Below the pieces are notes generated by a model. That model was given only the letters and a program-made list of their open reading frames with translations, was not told the DNA's origin and searched no databases. This document shows, one piece after another, positions 24,314-34,271 of a DNA stretch of 40,370 nucleotides. Every line of letters begins with the position of its first letter. Within the stretch, counting starts at the first letter, position 1. Source of the DNA: CAYJPA01 sp964371945 (GTDB lineage Bacteria > Chloroflexota > Chloroflexia > Thermomicrobiales > UBA6265); the NCBI GenBank assembly GCA_964371945.1, contig CAYJPA010000053.1, positions 1 to 40,370 on the forward strand. The letters run 5' to 3'. The position numbers and the translations under genes are program-made.

Positions 24314-24733
24314 TTGGATCGCGCTGAGTTCATCGAACATATTCTGGATCACTTCCAAAACCCCCGGAACAAGGGGCGGATGGTGGATGCCGACATCCAG
24401 CTCGGCGGCGGCAATCCCGGCTGCGGCGATCTGATTACCGTCTATCTGAAAGTCAACAACTCAGGCAAGATCACCCGGGCGTCGTTTGAAGGCGAAGGCT
24501 GCACCATCAGCCAGGCCGGCGGTTCGATCATTTCTGAGATGATCGAAGGCATGACGGTCGAGGAAGTGAAGGCGCTCGGCACGGAGACGATCGTTGAAGA
24601 AATGGGCGAAGACGTAGTCAAGAGCCGAGTGCGTTGCGCCACCCTCGCGCTTGGCACCGTGCAGGCCGCCCTGGAGCAGCTTCGCGCCGGCAAAGTGCAC
24701 GCGGACCTGAGGAGTCGGGTTGCGGGTCAATAG
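24314..24733 (+). CDS. sufU: SufU-type iron-sulfur assembly / sulfur-relay protein
   Basis: The 139-residue protein belongs to the IscU/SufU fold. Ligand cysteines are Cys37 (NPGCGD, with Asp39), Cys63 (GEGCTISQAG) and Cys108 (RVRCATLALG). The Arg before the third Cys, where IscU has His, and the longer linker before it mark it as SufU. In Firmicutes that protein binds zinc and relays sulfur from SufS. The TTG start is preceded by GAGGGA. It lies 22 bp after the sulfurtransferase and is probably co-transcribed. No other suf gene is present here. Confidence 0.93.
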   Translation: MDRAEFIEHILDHFQNPRNKGRMVDADIQLGGGNPGCGDLITVYLKVNNSGKITRASFEGEGCTISQAGGSIISEMIEGMTVEEVKALGTETIVEEMGEDVVKSRVRCATLALGTVQAALEQLRAGKVHADLRSRVAGQ

Positions 24734-24835
24734 CCTGCCAAAGGTCGCCCGCCAGAACTATCCCGTGGCGGCGTAAACGGGCTTATCTCTCTCCCAACGC
24801 CTGTACTTACGGCGTACGATAATTAGCTTCGCCGG

Positions 24836-25705
24836 CTAGGGGTTGAATCCACTCCCCGCGACCAAAAAATTCGTGCAGTCGTCTGGGCCACCGAAGAACG
24901 TGAGCTGAAATGGCACAGACTCCCCGGCGGCTGCTTCGTCTTTCTCGGTGAATCCGCTCACACTGTAGGTAATGGCACCAGAGGAATCAAGACAGAGAAT
25001 CGAAACACCTATCGGCCCACCGACGGTCGCATCCGAGTCGTTGATGAGCTCGCCCTCGAGCCCATTACCGATATAGCCGGCTTCGACAACCTTGAGGTCT
25101 ACTCTCGAAAGTGGCTCGATTTCCGTGAATTCTTCGCCTTTCACCTCGAATTCGTACGAGGCGTCGTCGTCGGGGAAATAAAAGGCACGGCCGAAGGAGA
25201 TAACGCCGAAGGCATAATCGCCGGGCCTCAAGACCGAAGGGCTGAAACCTAGGTCGCCGCCGACGGCGAGTTGTGTGCCGTCTGATCTCCAAGCAATTGC
25301 TGATACAGTGACTTGGTCAAGAACCTGACTTGAATTGTTCCGAAGGATCAACGGCAACACGTATCTGTCGTAGGGCCCTACCACAACGATTTCGAGCTCA
25401 CTTGCTGCGCCAGCCGGTAGAAGATCGAGCGCGCTGCCGCCCAGGTAGGCTGACGATTCTCCACTGCCGGCATCAGGCGCGGTCGACGTTGCCTCAGCTT
25501 CCGCGACGGCTGTCTTTAGATTGGAGATCTGCGTTGATTTGCTGCGAAGGCGGTCATCGCGATCTGCCACCTTGGTTTGCAGTTCCGCGACCTCTGTCTG
25601 GAGGGCCGCGACTTTCCCTTGATCGTCCTGCTGCGCTTCGGTAGGACCGATCTGCATCACCGCGATGATCAGTGCTACTCCGCCGATCGCTACGAATCGC
25701 CCCAT
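24836..25705 (-). CDS. Secreted coiled-coil protein with FxLYD-like C-terminal domain
   Basis: The 289-residue product has a signal peptide or membrane anchor (MGRFVAIGGVALIIAVMQ, possible cleavage after TEA). A short heptad coiled coil follows at about residues 28-72 (KVAALQTEVAELQTKVADRD). The rest is two beta-sandwich-like parts. The last part (GPIGVSILCLDSSGAITYSVSG) resembles the FxLYD domain of extracellular proteins. Two late cysteines (in SILCLD and PDDCTNF) could pair. AAGGAG sits 10 bases before the ATG. Function is unknown. Confidence 0.7.
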   Translation of the reverse strand: MGRFVAIGGVALIIAVMQIGPTEAQQDDQGKVAALQTEVAELQTKVADRDDRLRSKSTQISNLKTAVAEAEATSTAPDAGSGESSAYLGGSALDLLPAGAASELEIVVVGPYDRYVLPLILRNNSSQVLDQVTVSAIAWRSDGTQLAVGGDLGFSPSVLRPGDYAFGVISFGRAFYFPDDDASYEFEVKGEEFTEIEPLSRVDLKVVEAGYIGNGLEGELINDSDATVGGPIGVSILCLDSSGAITYSVSGFTEKDEAAAGESVPFQLTFFGGPDDCTNFLVAGSGFNP

Positions 25706-26051
25706 ACTTCATCGCTCCTTTTCACGAAGTCTGTCCTGCCTCAATGTCCGGTGCGCGATGATAACCGAACGTCGAGGTTACTACGTATAGTACCTGTTCG
25801 ACTAACAAATCGCTCGGCACTGTTGTGTTCAAGAAGGGGGTCGAACGGCGCGTGAACGCGGGCTTTGGAGCCACTTTGCTTCCTGATACTCCGAGTTAGC
25901 GTCGTTTCAGGGCGTTCACGGTAGTTCTCCTCGTCGGAGAGCTGATCGAGACGCGGCGCAGCACGCAGTCCATCCGTTTGCTGCGCTACCCCTTTTCGTT
26001 TGCCTAAGGAGATCGGACAATACGCGGACGTAGCCGTGCGACTCGATTCCG
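25706..26051. other. Divergent intergenic stretch, about 350 bp
   Basis: It lies between the coiled-coil protein gene and the DUF2851 gene and should contain both promoters. One near-palindrome, GGTTACTA CGTA TAGTACC (25776-25794), is the only structure seen and contains a TATAGT box. I could not match it with a -35 box. No gene is supported. Confidence 0.45.
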
Positions 26052-27380
26052 GTGAATTTTTTGATCTCTCCGATTCGACCACTGAATGAGCGGGATTTGG
26101 CAGCCGCCTGGAATGACGGTCTGTTTCTTGGCAGCTATTTGCTGGCTGATGGACGAGCGGTCGTGATCGTGCATCGTGGCTCGTGGACGCACGGGTTTGG
26201 ACCTGATTTCCGGGACGCGATGATCTCGATCGACGGCAAGGATCTCCAATCCGGCAGCGTCGAGCTGCATTTGCGCACGAGCGGCTGGCGCGCGCACGGC
26301 CATCACCTCGACCCTCGTTACAACGACGTCATCGCCCATGTCGTCCAAATCGACGATGGCGCCGAAACCCGGCGATTGGACGGCAAGCTCGTTCCGGTGC
26401 TCACACTTCCTGCCGGGTTGGTCGAGCGAGTACAACCCCGGCAGGTGGTGGACTGGTCACTCGTCGGTGGCTCCGTCTGCGCCGAGAAGCTAACCAAAGA
26501 CCAGCCAAACGTCGTCAAAGCGATTGTTCTGCAGCTCGGCGACGCCCGGCTGGCAGGCAAAACGGCGCGCCTCGAGTCGCTCCTGATGACAACCCCTCCG
26601 GCCGAGCTCCTCTATCAAGAGATCTGGGACGGCCTGGGGTTTTCCGCGAACCGCGAGCCGATGCGTGCTCTCTCGAGAATGTTGCGTCTCTCGACAATCG
26701 AATCGTTGTTGGCAACTGTTCAACCTGACGATCGATTGTCAGCGTGCCGTGGCCTGCTCTTCGGCGCGGCAGGTTTTCTGCCGATTTCTCCGGCCGATGC
26801 AAACGCTGCCCGCTGGTCACCCGAAGAGTCCGCCGCCGCTGAATCGGCCTGGCAGCGTCTCGGCGGCGCCTGGCACGATGCGGCATTGCCCGCGACCACC
26901 TGGACTCGTGCTCGTGTGCGGCCGGCGAACCACCCCGCGCTCCGGTTGTCGGCCGGAGCTTCGATGCTGGCGTCCGCGATTGCTGGCCTCTCCGCGACCC
27001 TCCTCGAAGCCGTTCGACGTCGAGAAGATGTGGCACAGCTCATTCGTGATCTCAGCCAGTCCGACCTCGTTGCGCCGGTCGGCAGCGATCGCGCGATCGG
27101 CATCGTCGCGAACGCGATCGTTCCGTTTGCATTCGCTCTCTCCGAATCGACCGGGGATCTGGAGCTTGGCGAGGCTGCCGCCGAATCGTGGGAACGCCTT
27201 CCTCCCGCTGAAGCCAACGAAGTGACTCGACGCGCGCTGCATCAAGTCGCCGGCGCATCCCGCCTCTCCGCACTCGGAGCACGCGGTCAGCAGGGTTTAA
27301 TTCATCTCGATCAAACCCTCTGCGCTCCTCGCCGCTGCTTCGAATGCCCCATCGCCCAATTGGTGCTTGCAAACTATTAG
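26052..27380 (+). CDS. DUF2851 family protein
   Basis: The 442-residue product matches DUF2851, a family found in Bacteroidota and Chloroflexota with unknown function. Diagnostic segments are HGFGPDFRDAMISIDG, SGSVELHLRTSGWRAHGHH and YNDVIAHVVQIDD in the first 130 residues, and the Cys-rich end CAPRRCFECPIA. The acidic and His-rich N-terminal block could be a nuclease-like metal site, but that is a guess. The start is GTG with a weak ribosome binding site; no better in-frame start is near. It is not closely packed with its neighbours. Confidence 0.85.
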   Translation: MNFLISPIRPLNERDLAAAWNDGLFLGSYLLADGRAVVIVHRGSWTHGFGPDFRDAMISIDGKDLQSGSVELHLRTSGWRAHGHHLDPRYNDVIAHVVQIDDGAETRRLDGKLVPVLTLPAGLVERVQPRQVVDWSLVGGSVCAEKLTKDQPNVVKAIVLQLGDARLAGKTARLESLLMTTPPAELLYQEIWDGLGFSANREPMRALSRMLRLSTIESLLATVQPDDRLSACRGLLFGAAGFLPISPADANAARWSPEESAAAESAWQRLGGAWHDAALPATTWTRARVRPANHPALRLSAGASMLASAIAGLSATLLEAVRRREDVAQLIRDLSQSDLVAPVGSDRAIGIVANAIVPFAFALSESTGDLELGEAAAESWERLPPAEANEVTRRALHQVAGASRLSALGARGQQGLIHLDQTLCAPRRCFECPIAQLVLANY

Positions 27381-27432
27381 TTGCGTCCGATCCGAGCCCT
27401 GGATTTCGATGGCGCCCAGAGCTTGCTCATGA

Positions 27433-27460
27433 CTTGCGGCTTGCGGCTTGCGGCTTGCGG
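27433..27460. repeat. Heptamer tandem repeat CTTGCGG x4
   Basis: Four exact copies of CTTGCGG lie in the gap between the convergent DUF2851 and short-chain dehydrogenase genes, ending at the base before the stop codon of the latter. Confidence 0.9.
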
Positions 27461-28228
27461 CTAAAAGTAGTTCACCGTGATTCCACCGTCGACAATGAAC
27501 TCCTGCCCGGTCATCCAGGAGGACTCGTCGGACGCGAGGTAGATGCCCGCCCAAACGATGTCCTCGGCGCGCCCGAAGCGGCCGATCGGGATGCGATTGA
27601 GCCGCTTCATCTTCTCTGCTTCGGTTGCAAAGAGCGTTTCCATCATCGGGGTGAGCACGGGACCAGGGCAGATCGTGTTCGCGCGGATGCCATACTTGCC
27701 GTACTGCACGGCCAGCGAATGGGTCAGCGCGATCACAGCGCCTTTGGAGGCCGTGTAAGCATCCTGGGGGTTTGTGCAGCCCATGATCGCAACGAACGAG
27801 CCAATGTTGATCACCGACCCGCCTCCGGCCGCCTGCAGAGCAGGAATGCCGTGCTTGCAGCACAGGAAGATACCCTTGACATTGACATCCATGATCCGCT
27901 GGTAGGTCTCTTCGCTGGTTTCGATGACCGACGTGTCCTCGCCGGGCATGATCCCGGCATTGTTGTAGAGCACATTGACCCTGCCGAACTTCTGGACGCC
28001 GGCGTCGATCCAGGCTTTGACGTCGACGTTGTTGGAGACATCGCCGGTGACAGCCAGAATCGACGAATGTAAAGATGAATCAATACCGGCCAGCGTCTGA
28101 TCCAGTCCTTCCTGCCGGAGGTCGGCGGCAACCACTTGTGCTCCCTGCTCCACAAACATCCGGGTCGCGACCCGCCCCATTCCGCTCGCCGCGCCGGTAA
28201 TCAACGCCACTTTGCCTGAAAGTCGCAC
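27461..28228 (-). CDS. Short-chain dehydrogenase/reductase
   Basis: The 255-residue classical SDR has the TGAASGMGR nucleotide loop at 11-19, DVSNNVDV (adenine contact), NNAG, a catalytic Ser in INIGSF and the YTASK catalytic pair, plus the PGPVLTPM substrate-loop segment and the usual C-terminal DGGITVNYF. It is NAD(P)-dependent, and an Asp after the second strand (AADLRQ) favours NAD. The substrate is unknown. The GTG start has GGAGGA eight bases upstream. It is divergent from the amidohydrolase gene, a common arrangement in sugar-acid or lactone catabolism. Confidence 0.92.
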   Translation of the reverse strand: MRLSGKVALITGAASGMGRVATRMFVEQGAQVVAADLRQEGLDQTLAGIDSSLHSSILAVTGDVSNNVDVKAWIDAGVQKFGRVNVLYNNAGIMPGEDTSVIETSEETYQRIMDVNVKGIFLCCKHGIPALQAAGGGSVINIGSFVAIMGCTNPQDAYTASKGAVIALTHSLAVQYGKYGIRANTICPGPVLTPMMETLFATEAEKMKRLNRIPIGRFGRAEDIVWAGIYLASDESSWMTGQEFIVDGGITVNYF

Positions 28229-28390
28229 GCCCTCATCCTCCTGAATGGCCGCTCACATGTTGATCGGGCCGCATTCTCAAATTCAGCCGGTTGATCTTAG
28301 TCGTTCTGCTCTTGCCGGCACAGCCCGCCGTCCGGTGCGATAGAGTATTCGGGTCAGTATCAGTCGATTTGAGATCAAGGAGCGACCTGT

Positions 28391-29248
<858 letters not shown>

Positions 29249-29271
29249 GCGAGAGGTCGAGGTGCGAATAG

Positions 29272-30651
29272 GTGACGACTGAAAAGGGCATGCTTTCGAT
29301 TGGAGAGCTCAAGAATCTTGTCTCCACCGGCGAGATCGACACGGTGATCTCCGCCGTGTGCGATATGCAAGGGAGGCTGGTTGGAAAGCGGGTCGTCGCC
29401 TCCCATTTTGTCGACCATCTGCTGGATCACGGAACCCACTTCTGCACCTATCTCCTCGGCACCGACATGGAGATGAATACGCCCGACGGATTCCCATTGA
29501 TGAACTGGCAGTCGGGTTACGGAGACTATCTGGCCAGGTCGGACTGGAGCACGCTTCGCCGGATTCCCTGGCTGGAAAAGACCGCCCTGGTCCTTGCCGA
29601 CGCGGTTGATGAGGAAACGAACGAGCTTGTCGCGGTCGCTCCGCGCACGATTCTGCGAACGCAAATCGAAAAGCTCTCGGAGCTCGGCTTCACCGCGATG
29701 ATGGCCTCGGAGCTCGAGTTCTACGTGCTGACCGACACTTACGAGCAAGCGCACGTGAAAGGATTCGACAAGCTCAACCGCTTCGGTTGGTACAACGAGG
29801 ATTACCAGCTCTTGCAGGCCACAAAGGCCGAACCGCTCTATCGCCAATTCCGGAATCTGTTGAACGACGCCGGCGTGCCGATCGAGTTCTCCAAGGGAGA
29901 AGCAGCCCCGGGACAGCACGAGGTCAATATCCGGTATGCCGAAGCGTTGACCTCAGCCGATCGCGGCGCTCTACTCAAGCATGGCTGCAAAGAGATCGCG
30001 CATCTCAACGGACTCTCGGTTACGTTCATGGCGAAACCGGATCACACCTGGACCGGCTCGAGCGGCCACATCCACCTTTCACTGTGGAATGAGTCAGGCG
30101 ACGCGAATCTGTTCCATGATCCAGCTGGACCCGCGGAAATGTCGCAAACGATGCACTGGTTTCTCGGCGGTATGATGGCGTGCGCGCGCGATTTCTCGAT
30201 TTTCATCGCCCCCAACATCAATTCGTACAAACGCTTTGCCTCCGCGAGCTGGGCGCCGGTGAACATCGTATGGTCGCGCGATAACCGCACCTGCGGCTTC
30301 CGGATCGTCGGTCACGGCAACGGGCTGCGGATCGAGAATCGCTTCCCCGGCGGCGACGCTAACCCCTACCTCGCGTATGCGGCTCTCCTCGCGGCCGGTC
30401 GGCACGGAATAGAAAACCGGATCGAGCCCCCCGAAGAGTTCAAAGGCAACGGCTACCTCGCGAAGGGCTTACCACGAGTTCCGCGTGCGCTCTACGAGGC
30501 GATCGAAACCTGGGAGGAGAGCAAGATCGCCCGCGAAAGCTTCGGCGAACTTGTCCACCGACACTACCTCAATACCGCGCGCGTCGAGCAGGAGACCTAC
30601 GACTCTATCGTTACCCACTGGGAACGCGAACGATACTTGGAGCGCGGCTGA
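29272..30651 (+). CDS. Glutamine synthetase family ligase (gamma-glutamylation type)
   Basis: The 459-residue product has the glutamine-synthetase fold. ASELEFYVL carries metal-binding glutamates, and GQHEVNIRYAEAL, FMAKPDHTWTGSSGHIHLSLW and IENRFPGGDANPYLAYAALL are the other core motifs. It lacks the adenylylation loop region of GlnA-I and is closer to the FluG/PuuA-like groups that join glutamate to amines. The GTG at 29272 is the only plausible start. It is paired with the upstream amidohydrolase and followed, after 163 bp, by an amino-acid decarboxylase, so an amine produced by that enzyme is a reasonable substrate guess. Confidence 0.85.
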   Translation: MTTEKGMLSIGELKNLVSTGEIDTVISAVCDMQGRLVGKRVVASHFVDHLLDHGTHFCTYLLGTDMEMNTPDGFPLMNWQSGYGDYLARSDWSTLRRIPWLEKTALVLADAVDEETNELVAVAPRTILRTQIEKLSELGFTAMMASELEFYVLTDTYEQAHVKGFDKLNRFGWYNEDYQLLQATKAEPLYRQFRNLLNDAGVPIEFSKGEAAPGQHEVNIRYAEALTSADRGALLKHGCKEIAHLNGLSVTFMAKPDHTWTGSSGHIHLSLWNESGDANLFHDPAGPAEMSQTMHWFLGGMMACARDFSIFIAPNINSYKRFASASWAPVNIVWSRDNRTCGFRIVGHGNGLRIENRFPGGDANPYLAYAALLAAGRHGIENRIEPPEEFKGNGYLAKGLPRVPRALYEAIETWEESKIARESFGELVHRHYLNTARVEQETYDSIVTHWERERYLERG

Positions 30652-30814
30652 CAGTTATTCGACAATCGGACCCAATTCGACTCTTCTTTTCGTGCAGATT
30701 GCACAATACCTGTGTTTGAATTCGTGCGAGTTAGCAGTTCCGGCCAAAAACCACAGCGGTCAGAATTGACCTGACCCGGTCGCGTTGCGTTCGGGGTCCG
30801 ACCGTGGGGCAAAG

Positions 30815-32377
30815 ATGGAGATCGTGACGCCTGGACTCGCACTGAACGCATTCGACCAAATGGTCGAGAGCGAGCGATTGTCGCGTCAACGTCCCTCGAC
30901 GATCGACCACTCGCGCGCCCCCGTGCTAGAGGGTATCGCGCGGTATCGCGCCATGCATATGACGCCTTTCTCCACCCCCGGCCACAAGCAGGGCGCCGGC
31001 ATGGATTTGGAGCTCATGGCGCTCTTCGGACCGCTGGCCCTGATGTCGGATATCCCGGTCAGCGGCGGCGTGGACGATATCCACTTCAAATGGGACATCC
31101 TGCGCCAGGCCGAAGAACTGGGCGCCGACGCCTGGGGCGCCGATCGCAGCTTCTACCTCGTAAACGGCTCATCGACCGGCAATCATGCGTTTCTGCTGTC
31201 AATGCTCGGCCCCGGCGATGAAGTGATCGTTGCCCGCGACATCCACAAGTCGATGATGGTCGCATTGATTCACACCGGCGCGACTCCGGTTTGGGTCGCG
31301 CCCCGGTTGCATCCCGAGCACAACGTCGGACTCGGAGTTGATCCTTACGACATCGCGGCCGCGCTTGACGCCCACCCGCTCGCGAAACTCGTGATCCTGG
31401 TCAGTCCATCCTACTGCGGGGTCTCGTCCGATCTGGTCGCGATCTCGGCGATCGCCCACTCCCGCGGCGTCGCGGTCTATGTTGACGAGGCGTGGGGACC
31501 GCATTTTCACTTTCATCCCGCCCTCCCGATGTCTGCCATGGAGTCGGGCGTCGATGGCGCGGTTGCGAGCACGCACAAAGTGCTCGGCGCGATTACCCAG
31601 TCGGCCATACTTAATGTACAGGGACCGCGAGTCGATGTCGGCCGGCTCGCGGGAACGGTGGGGATGTCACAAACAACGAGTCCCGCCGCGTTCATCCTGG
31701 CCTCGATCGACACCTGTCGCCGCCAAATGGCATTGCATGGCGAAGCCTTGATCGGGGCGACAATTGAGCTAGCGGAGCAGGCACGGCGACGGATTCAGAC
31801 GATCCCGGGTCTATCGGTGCTCGACGGTGAGCAGTTGGGCGTGAAAACCTACGATCTCACCAAACTGTTGATCGACGTCCACGGTATCGGGCTCACAGGA
31901 TTCGCGGTCGAAGAGCTGCTTCGCTTCCGCTTCAGTATTGTGCCGGAGATGAGCGACCTCACCGGGATCGTCTGCTTGATCACGGTCGGGGATACGCAAC
32001 AAAGCATCGACACCCTTGTGGAGGCAATGCTGACCATCGCCGCTGAGCATGGGGTTTCCGCCAACGGCGTTGGCGGATCGCATTTGCGCTCATCGGGCAT
32101 CGTTATCTCTCCCGGCGTGCAGGCGATGACGCCTCGCGAGGCGTTCTATGCCCGCTCGCGGACGATGCCGTTGTCGGACGCAGTCGGCCAGGTTTCCGCG
32201 GAGCTCGTGATTCCATACCCGCCGGGCATCCCGGTGCTGGCCCCCGGCGATGTGATCCTGCCTGAAAAGCTAGAGTATCTGGCAATGATTGCAGGCCTGG
32301 GCATGTACATCTCCGGCTGCTCCGACCAGACACTCCAAACGATCAAGGTGGTCGACAGACCGGCGTTTGATGCCTGA
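30815..32377 (+). CDS. Orn/Lys/Arg decarboxylase (PLP, fold type I)
   Basis: The 520-residue enzyme would decarboxylate a basic amino acid to cadaverine, putrescine or agmatine. It has the TPGHKQG motif at 54-60, DEAWG at 224-228 (the Asp contacts the PLP ring nitrogen), and ASTHKVLGA with the PLP Lys255. The C-terminal domain is short, as in the SpeA/YaaO group of Gram-positive type rather than the long enterobacterial enzymes. Substrate choice cannot be read from the sequence. The ATG at 30815 is preferred over a TTG at 30785 because family similarity starts after it. The stop codon overlaps the next gene by eight bases. Confidence 0.9.
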   Translation: MEIVTPGLALNAFDQMVESERLSRQRPSTIDHSRAPVLEGIARYRAMHMTPFSTPGHKQGAGMDLELMALFGPLALMSDIPVSGGVDDIHFKWDILRQAEELGADAWGADRSFYLVNGSSTGNHAFLLSMLGPGDEVIVARDIHKSMMVALIHTGATPVWVAPRLHPEHNVGLGVDPYDIAAALDAHPLAKLVILVSPSYCGVSSDLVAISAIAHSRGVAVYVDEAWGPHFHFHPALPMSAMESGVDGAVASTHKVLGAITQSAILNVQGPRVDVGRLAGTVGMSQTTSPAAFILASIDTCRRQMALHGEALIGATIELAEQARRRIQTIPGLSVLDGEQLGVKTYDLTKLLIDVHGIGLTGFAVEELLRFRFSIVPEMSDLTGIVCLITVGDTQQSIDTLVEAMLTIAAEHGVSANGVGGSHLRSSGIVISPGVQAMTPREAFYARSRTMPLSDAVGQVSAELVIPYPPGIPVLAPGDVILPEKLEYLAMIAGLGMYISGCSDQTLQTIKVVDRPAFDA

Positions 32378-33248
32378 ACCGGTCCTGATCAGGAGTTTCG
32401 AGCACGATGACCAGGAACCGATTCGCACCATCTGGCATGCGGCAATCTCCGAAGAATCGCTCGACGGTTTCGAACCACACGATGTCGATCATCTCGTTGA
32501 CCGCCTTCCGGCTGAATCCTCGGGTTTCTTTGTTGCCGCTGGCGAACAGGGTGTTGCCGGCTTTCTCGACGCTGACAGCCACGTGGTCGTCGTACGAAAA
32601 GACCTTTGCCGGCGCGGAATAGGACGACGCCTATTCGAATCAGCGGAACGCTCGTTTCGCGATTCAGGCGCGGTTCGACTGCTGCTCTGGCTGCCTGGGA
32701 ACCACGACCCCGCGGCCAAGTTCTACCAGGCGCTTGGACTCAGCTGCCGGCGATTCGATTTGCCCGCTGATACCTCCCTTCCTGAGCCAGACTTCCCACC
32801 CGAGACCGCGTCCACGACGGTCGATGCAGTCGATATCGATTCCTACGTTGAGTTGTTCAATGTCGCCATTCGGGAGCATCCAACGCCTGCCCATCTCACC
32901 CGCGAGATCGTCGAACGGTCGAGAACTAAACCATCGTCTGACCCAACGATGATCCTTGTCCTGTTTGAGCGGACTACCGGCCGGCCAATCGGCTTTTACC
33001 GGGCCGCCCACGACCGAAGTGCGAACGAGAACGGCGAAGTGAGATTCATCGGATTGCTTCCCGAGTGGCGCGGTCAGAGTCTCGGTAAGGAGTTGCTCGC
33101 CTGGGGCGTAAATCGGTCCAGGGAGGCGGGTGCGAGGGGCGTCTCGCTCACGGTCGAAGGCGAAAACGAAAATACTATAGCGCTCTATGAACATGCAGGA
33201 TTTGTGGCCAGCCGCGAATGGCGTCGTTACGGTCGAAGTCTGAGATAG
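32370..33248 (+). CDS. Tandem GNAT acetyltransferase
   Basis: The 292-residue product contains two GNAT folds. The first (1-150) has VVVVRKDLCRRGIGRRLFE, the acetyl-CoA loop. The second (155-292) has GLLPEWRGQSLGKELLAWG and ENENTIALYEHAGF, resembling mycothiol synthase MshD. The ATG overlaps the decarboxylase stop by eight bases, so translation is probably coupled. Acetylation of the amine made by that enzyme is a context-based guess. Mycothiol synthesis is not supported by neighbours. Confidence 0.8.
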   Translation: MPEPVLIRSFEHDDQEPIRTIWHAAISEESLDGFEPHDVDHLVDRLPAESSGFFVAAGEQGVAGFLDADSHVVVVRKDLCRRGIGRRLFESAERSFRDSGAVRLLLWLPGNHDPAAKFYQALGLSCRRFDLPADTSLPEPDFPPETASTTVDAVDIDSYVELFNVAIREHPTPAHLTREIVERSRTKPSSDPTMILVLFERTTGRPIGFYRAAHDRSANENGEVRFIGLLPEWRGQSLGKELLAWGVNRSREAGARGVSLTVEGENENTIALYEHAGFVASREWRRYGRSLR

Positions 33249-33436
33249 TGTTGTTTCACGAAACCGCGTGATCCCTCCAATTTGAAGTTCCGTCTGCGCT
33301 TAGGCGCCGTCGTAGCCGACCCCACGATGCGCGACAAACCAGTGGTTCCAGTTTTGCGTACGATAGATTGTCCAAGGAGCCGGTTATCCCGGCTACCCTG
33401 GAAACGCCTCTCCTCAATCCACCGAAGGAGGAAGAG

Positions 33437-34216
33437 ATGCAATCGAACCACGTCGTAGTACGAGGTGACTATCGCGACGAGCCCGGCAGGCGACGAGAAG
33501 ATTGGCTTCCCAACAGCCTGATAACAGGCTTTGCCGCCACCTTTGTCATGACGGTCGTCATTCTCGCTGCCTACTGGTTCGTGCGCGGTGTGGGCGATAC
33601 TTCCGGAAGCAAGATCGAACGTTGGTTCGCCGCGTTGCACAACAACTCGCTCACCCGCTCGACCGGAGATTCCGTCTTCATCGCGATCGCGCTGAACCTG
33701 GCGGTCGGTGTTGCGTGGGCAATCGCATACGGTTACTTCGGAGCGCCCAAGCTAATCGGGACAAACTGGCGAAAAGGCTTGATCTTCGCCTTTGAACCGT
33801 TTCTGCTCTCGGTGTTGGTTTTCTTCCAGATCATGGACGCCGGCGTCTTGGGCAGCGATCTGGGAGCTGGACCCTTCCCTGTACTCGGAAACCTCATTCT
33901 CCACGTCACCTATGGCGCGGTTCTCGGCTCGCTCTTCGCGGTCGATCTCGAGGGCTGGCTCGACGACAGCGAAGCCGATCTGCACTCCAATCGTGTCGCG
34001 GAGAGCGGTATGGCCTACGGCCTGTTGATCGGTGCCCCAATCGGTATGCTTGCGGCGTGGGCCGCTTCACCGACCTCTAAAGAGACAGTGAATCTCCCCA
34101 TCGCAGCGCTTCTTGGCACCATCCTCGGCACCGGCCTCGGCCTGATGGTCGGTTTTTTTGGGGATTGGAACGCGGCGGCCGCGATTTCTCAAACCGATAA
34201 CCGAGTCGGCATGTAG
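33437..34216 (+). CDS. Six-helix membrane protein of unknown function
   Basis: The 259-residue product has a charged N-terminus (about residues 1-24) and six predicted membrane helices, starting near LITGFAATFVMTVVILAAYW and ending near ALLGTILGTGLGLMVGFF. I do not recognise a transport or enzyme motif. The ATG at 33437 is chosen because AAGGAGGA lies seven bases upstream; a longer frame beginning at 33368 has no such site. It stands between unrelated genes and looks monocistronic. Confidence 0.75.
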   Translation: MQSNHVVVRGDYRDEPGRRREDWLPNSLITGFAATFVMTVVILAAYWFVRGVGDTSGSKIERWFAALHNNSLTRSTGDSVFIAIALNLAVGVAWAIAYGYFGAPKLIGTNWRKGLIFAFEPFLLSVLVFFQIMDAGVLGSDLGAGPFPVLGNLILHVTYGAVLGSLFAVDLEGWLDDSEADLHSNRVAESGMAYGLLIGAPIGMLAAWAASPTSKETVNLPIAALLGTILGTGLGLMVGFFGDWNAAAAISQTDNRVGM

Positions 34217-34271
34217 CCGCGCGCCTTATCGCTCTCGTGGTAACAATCTACGGGCGCAATAAATTGCGCGT

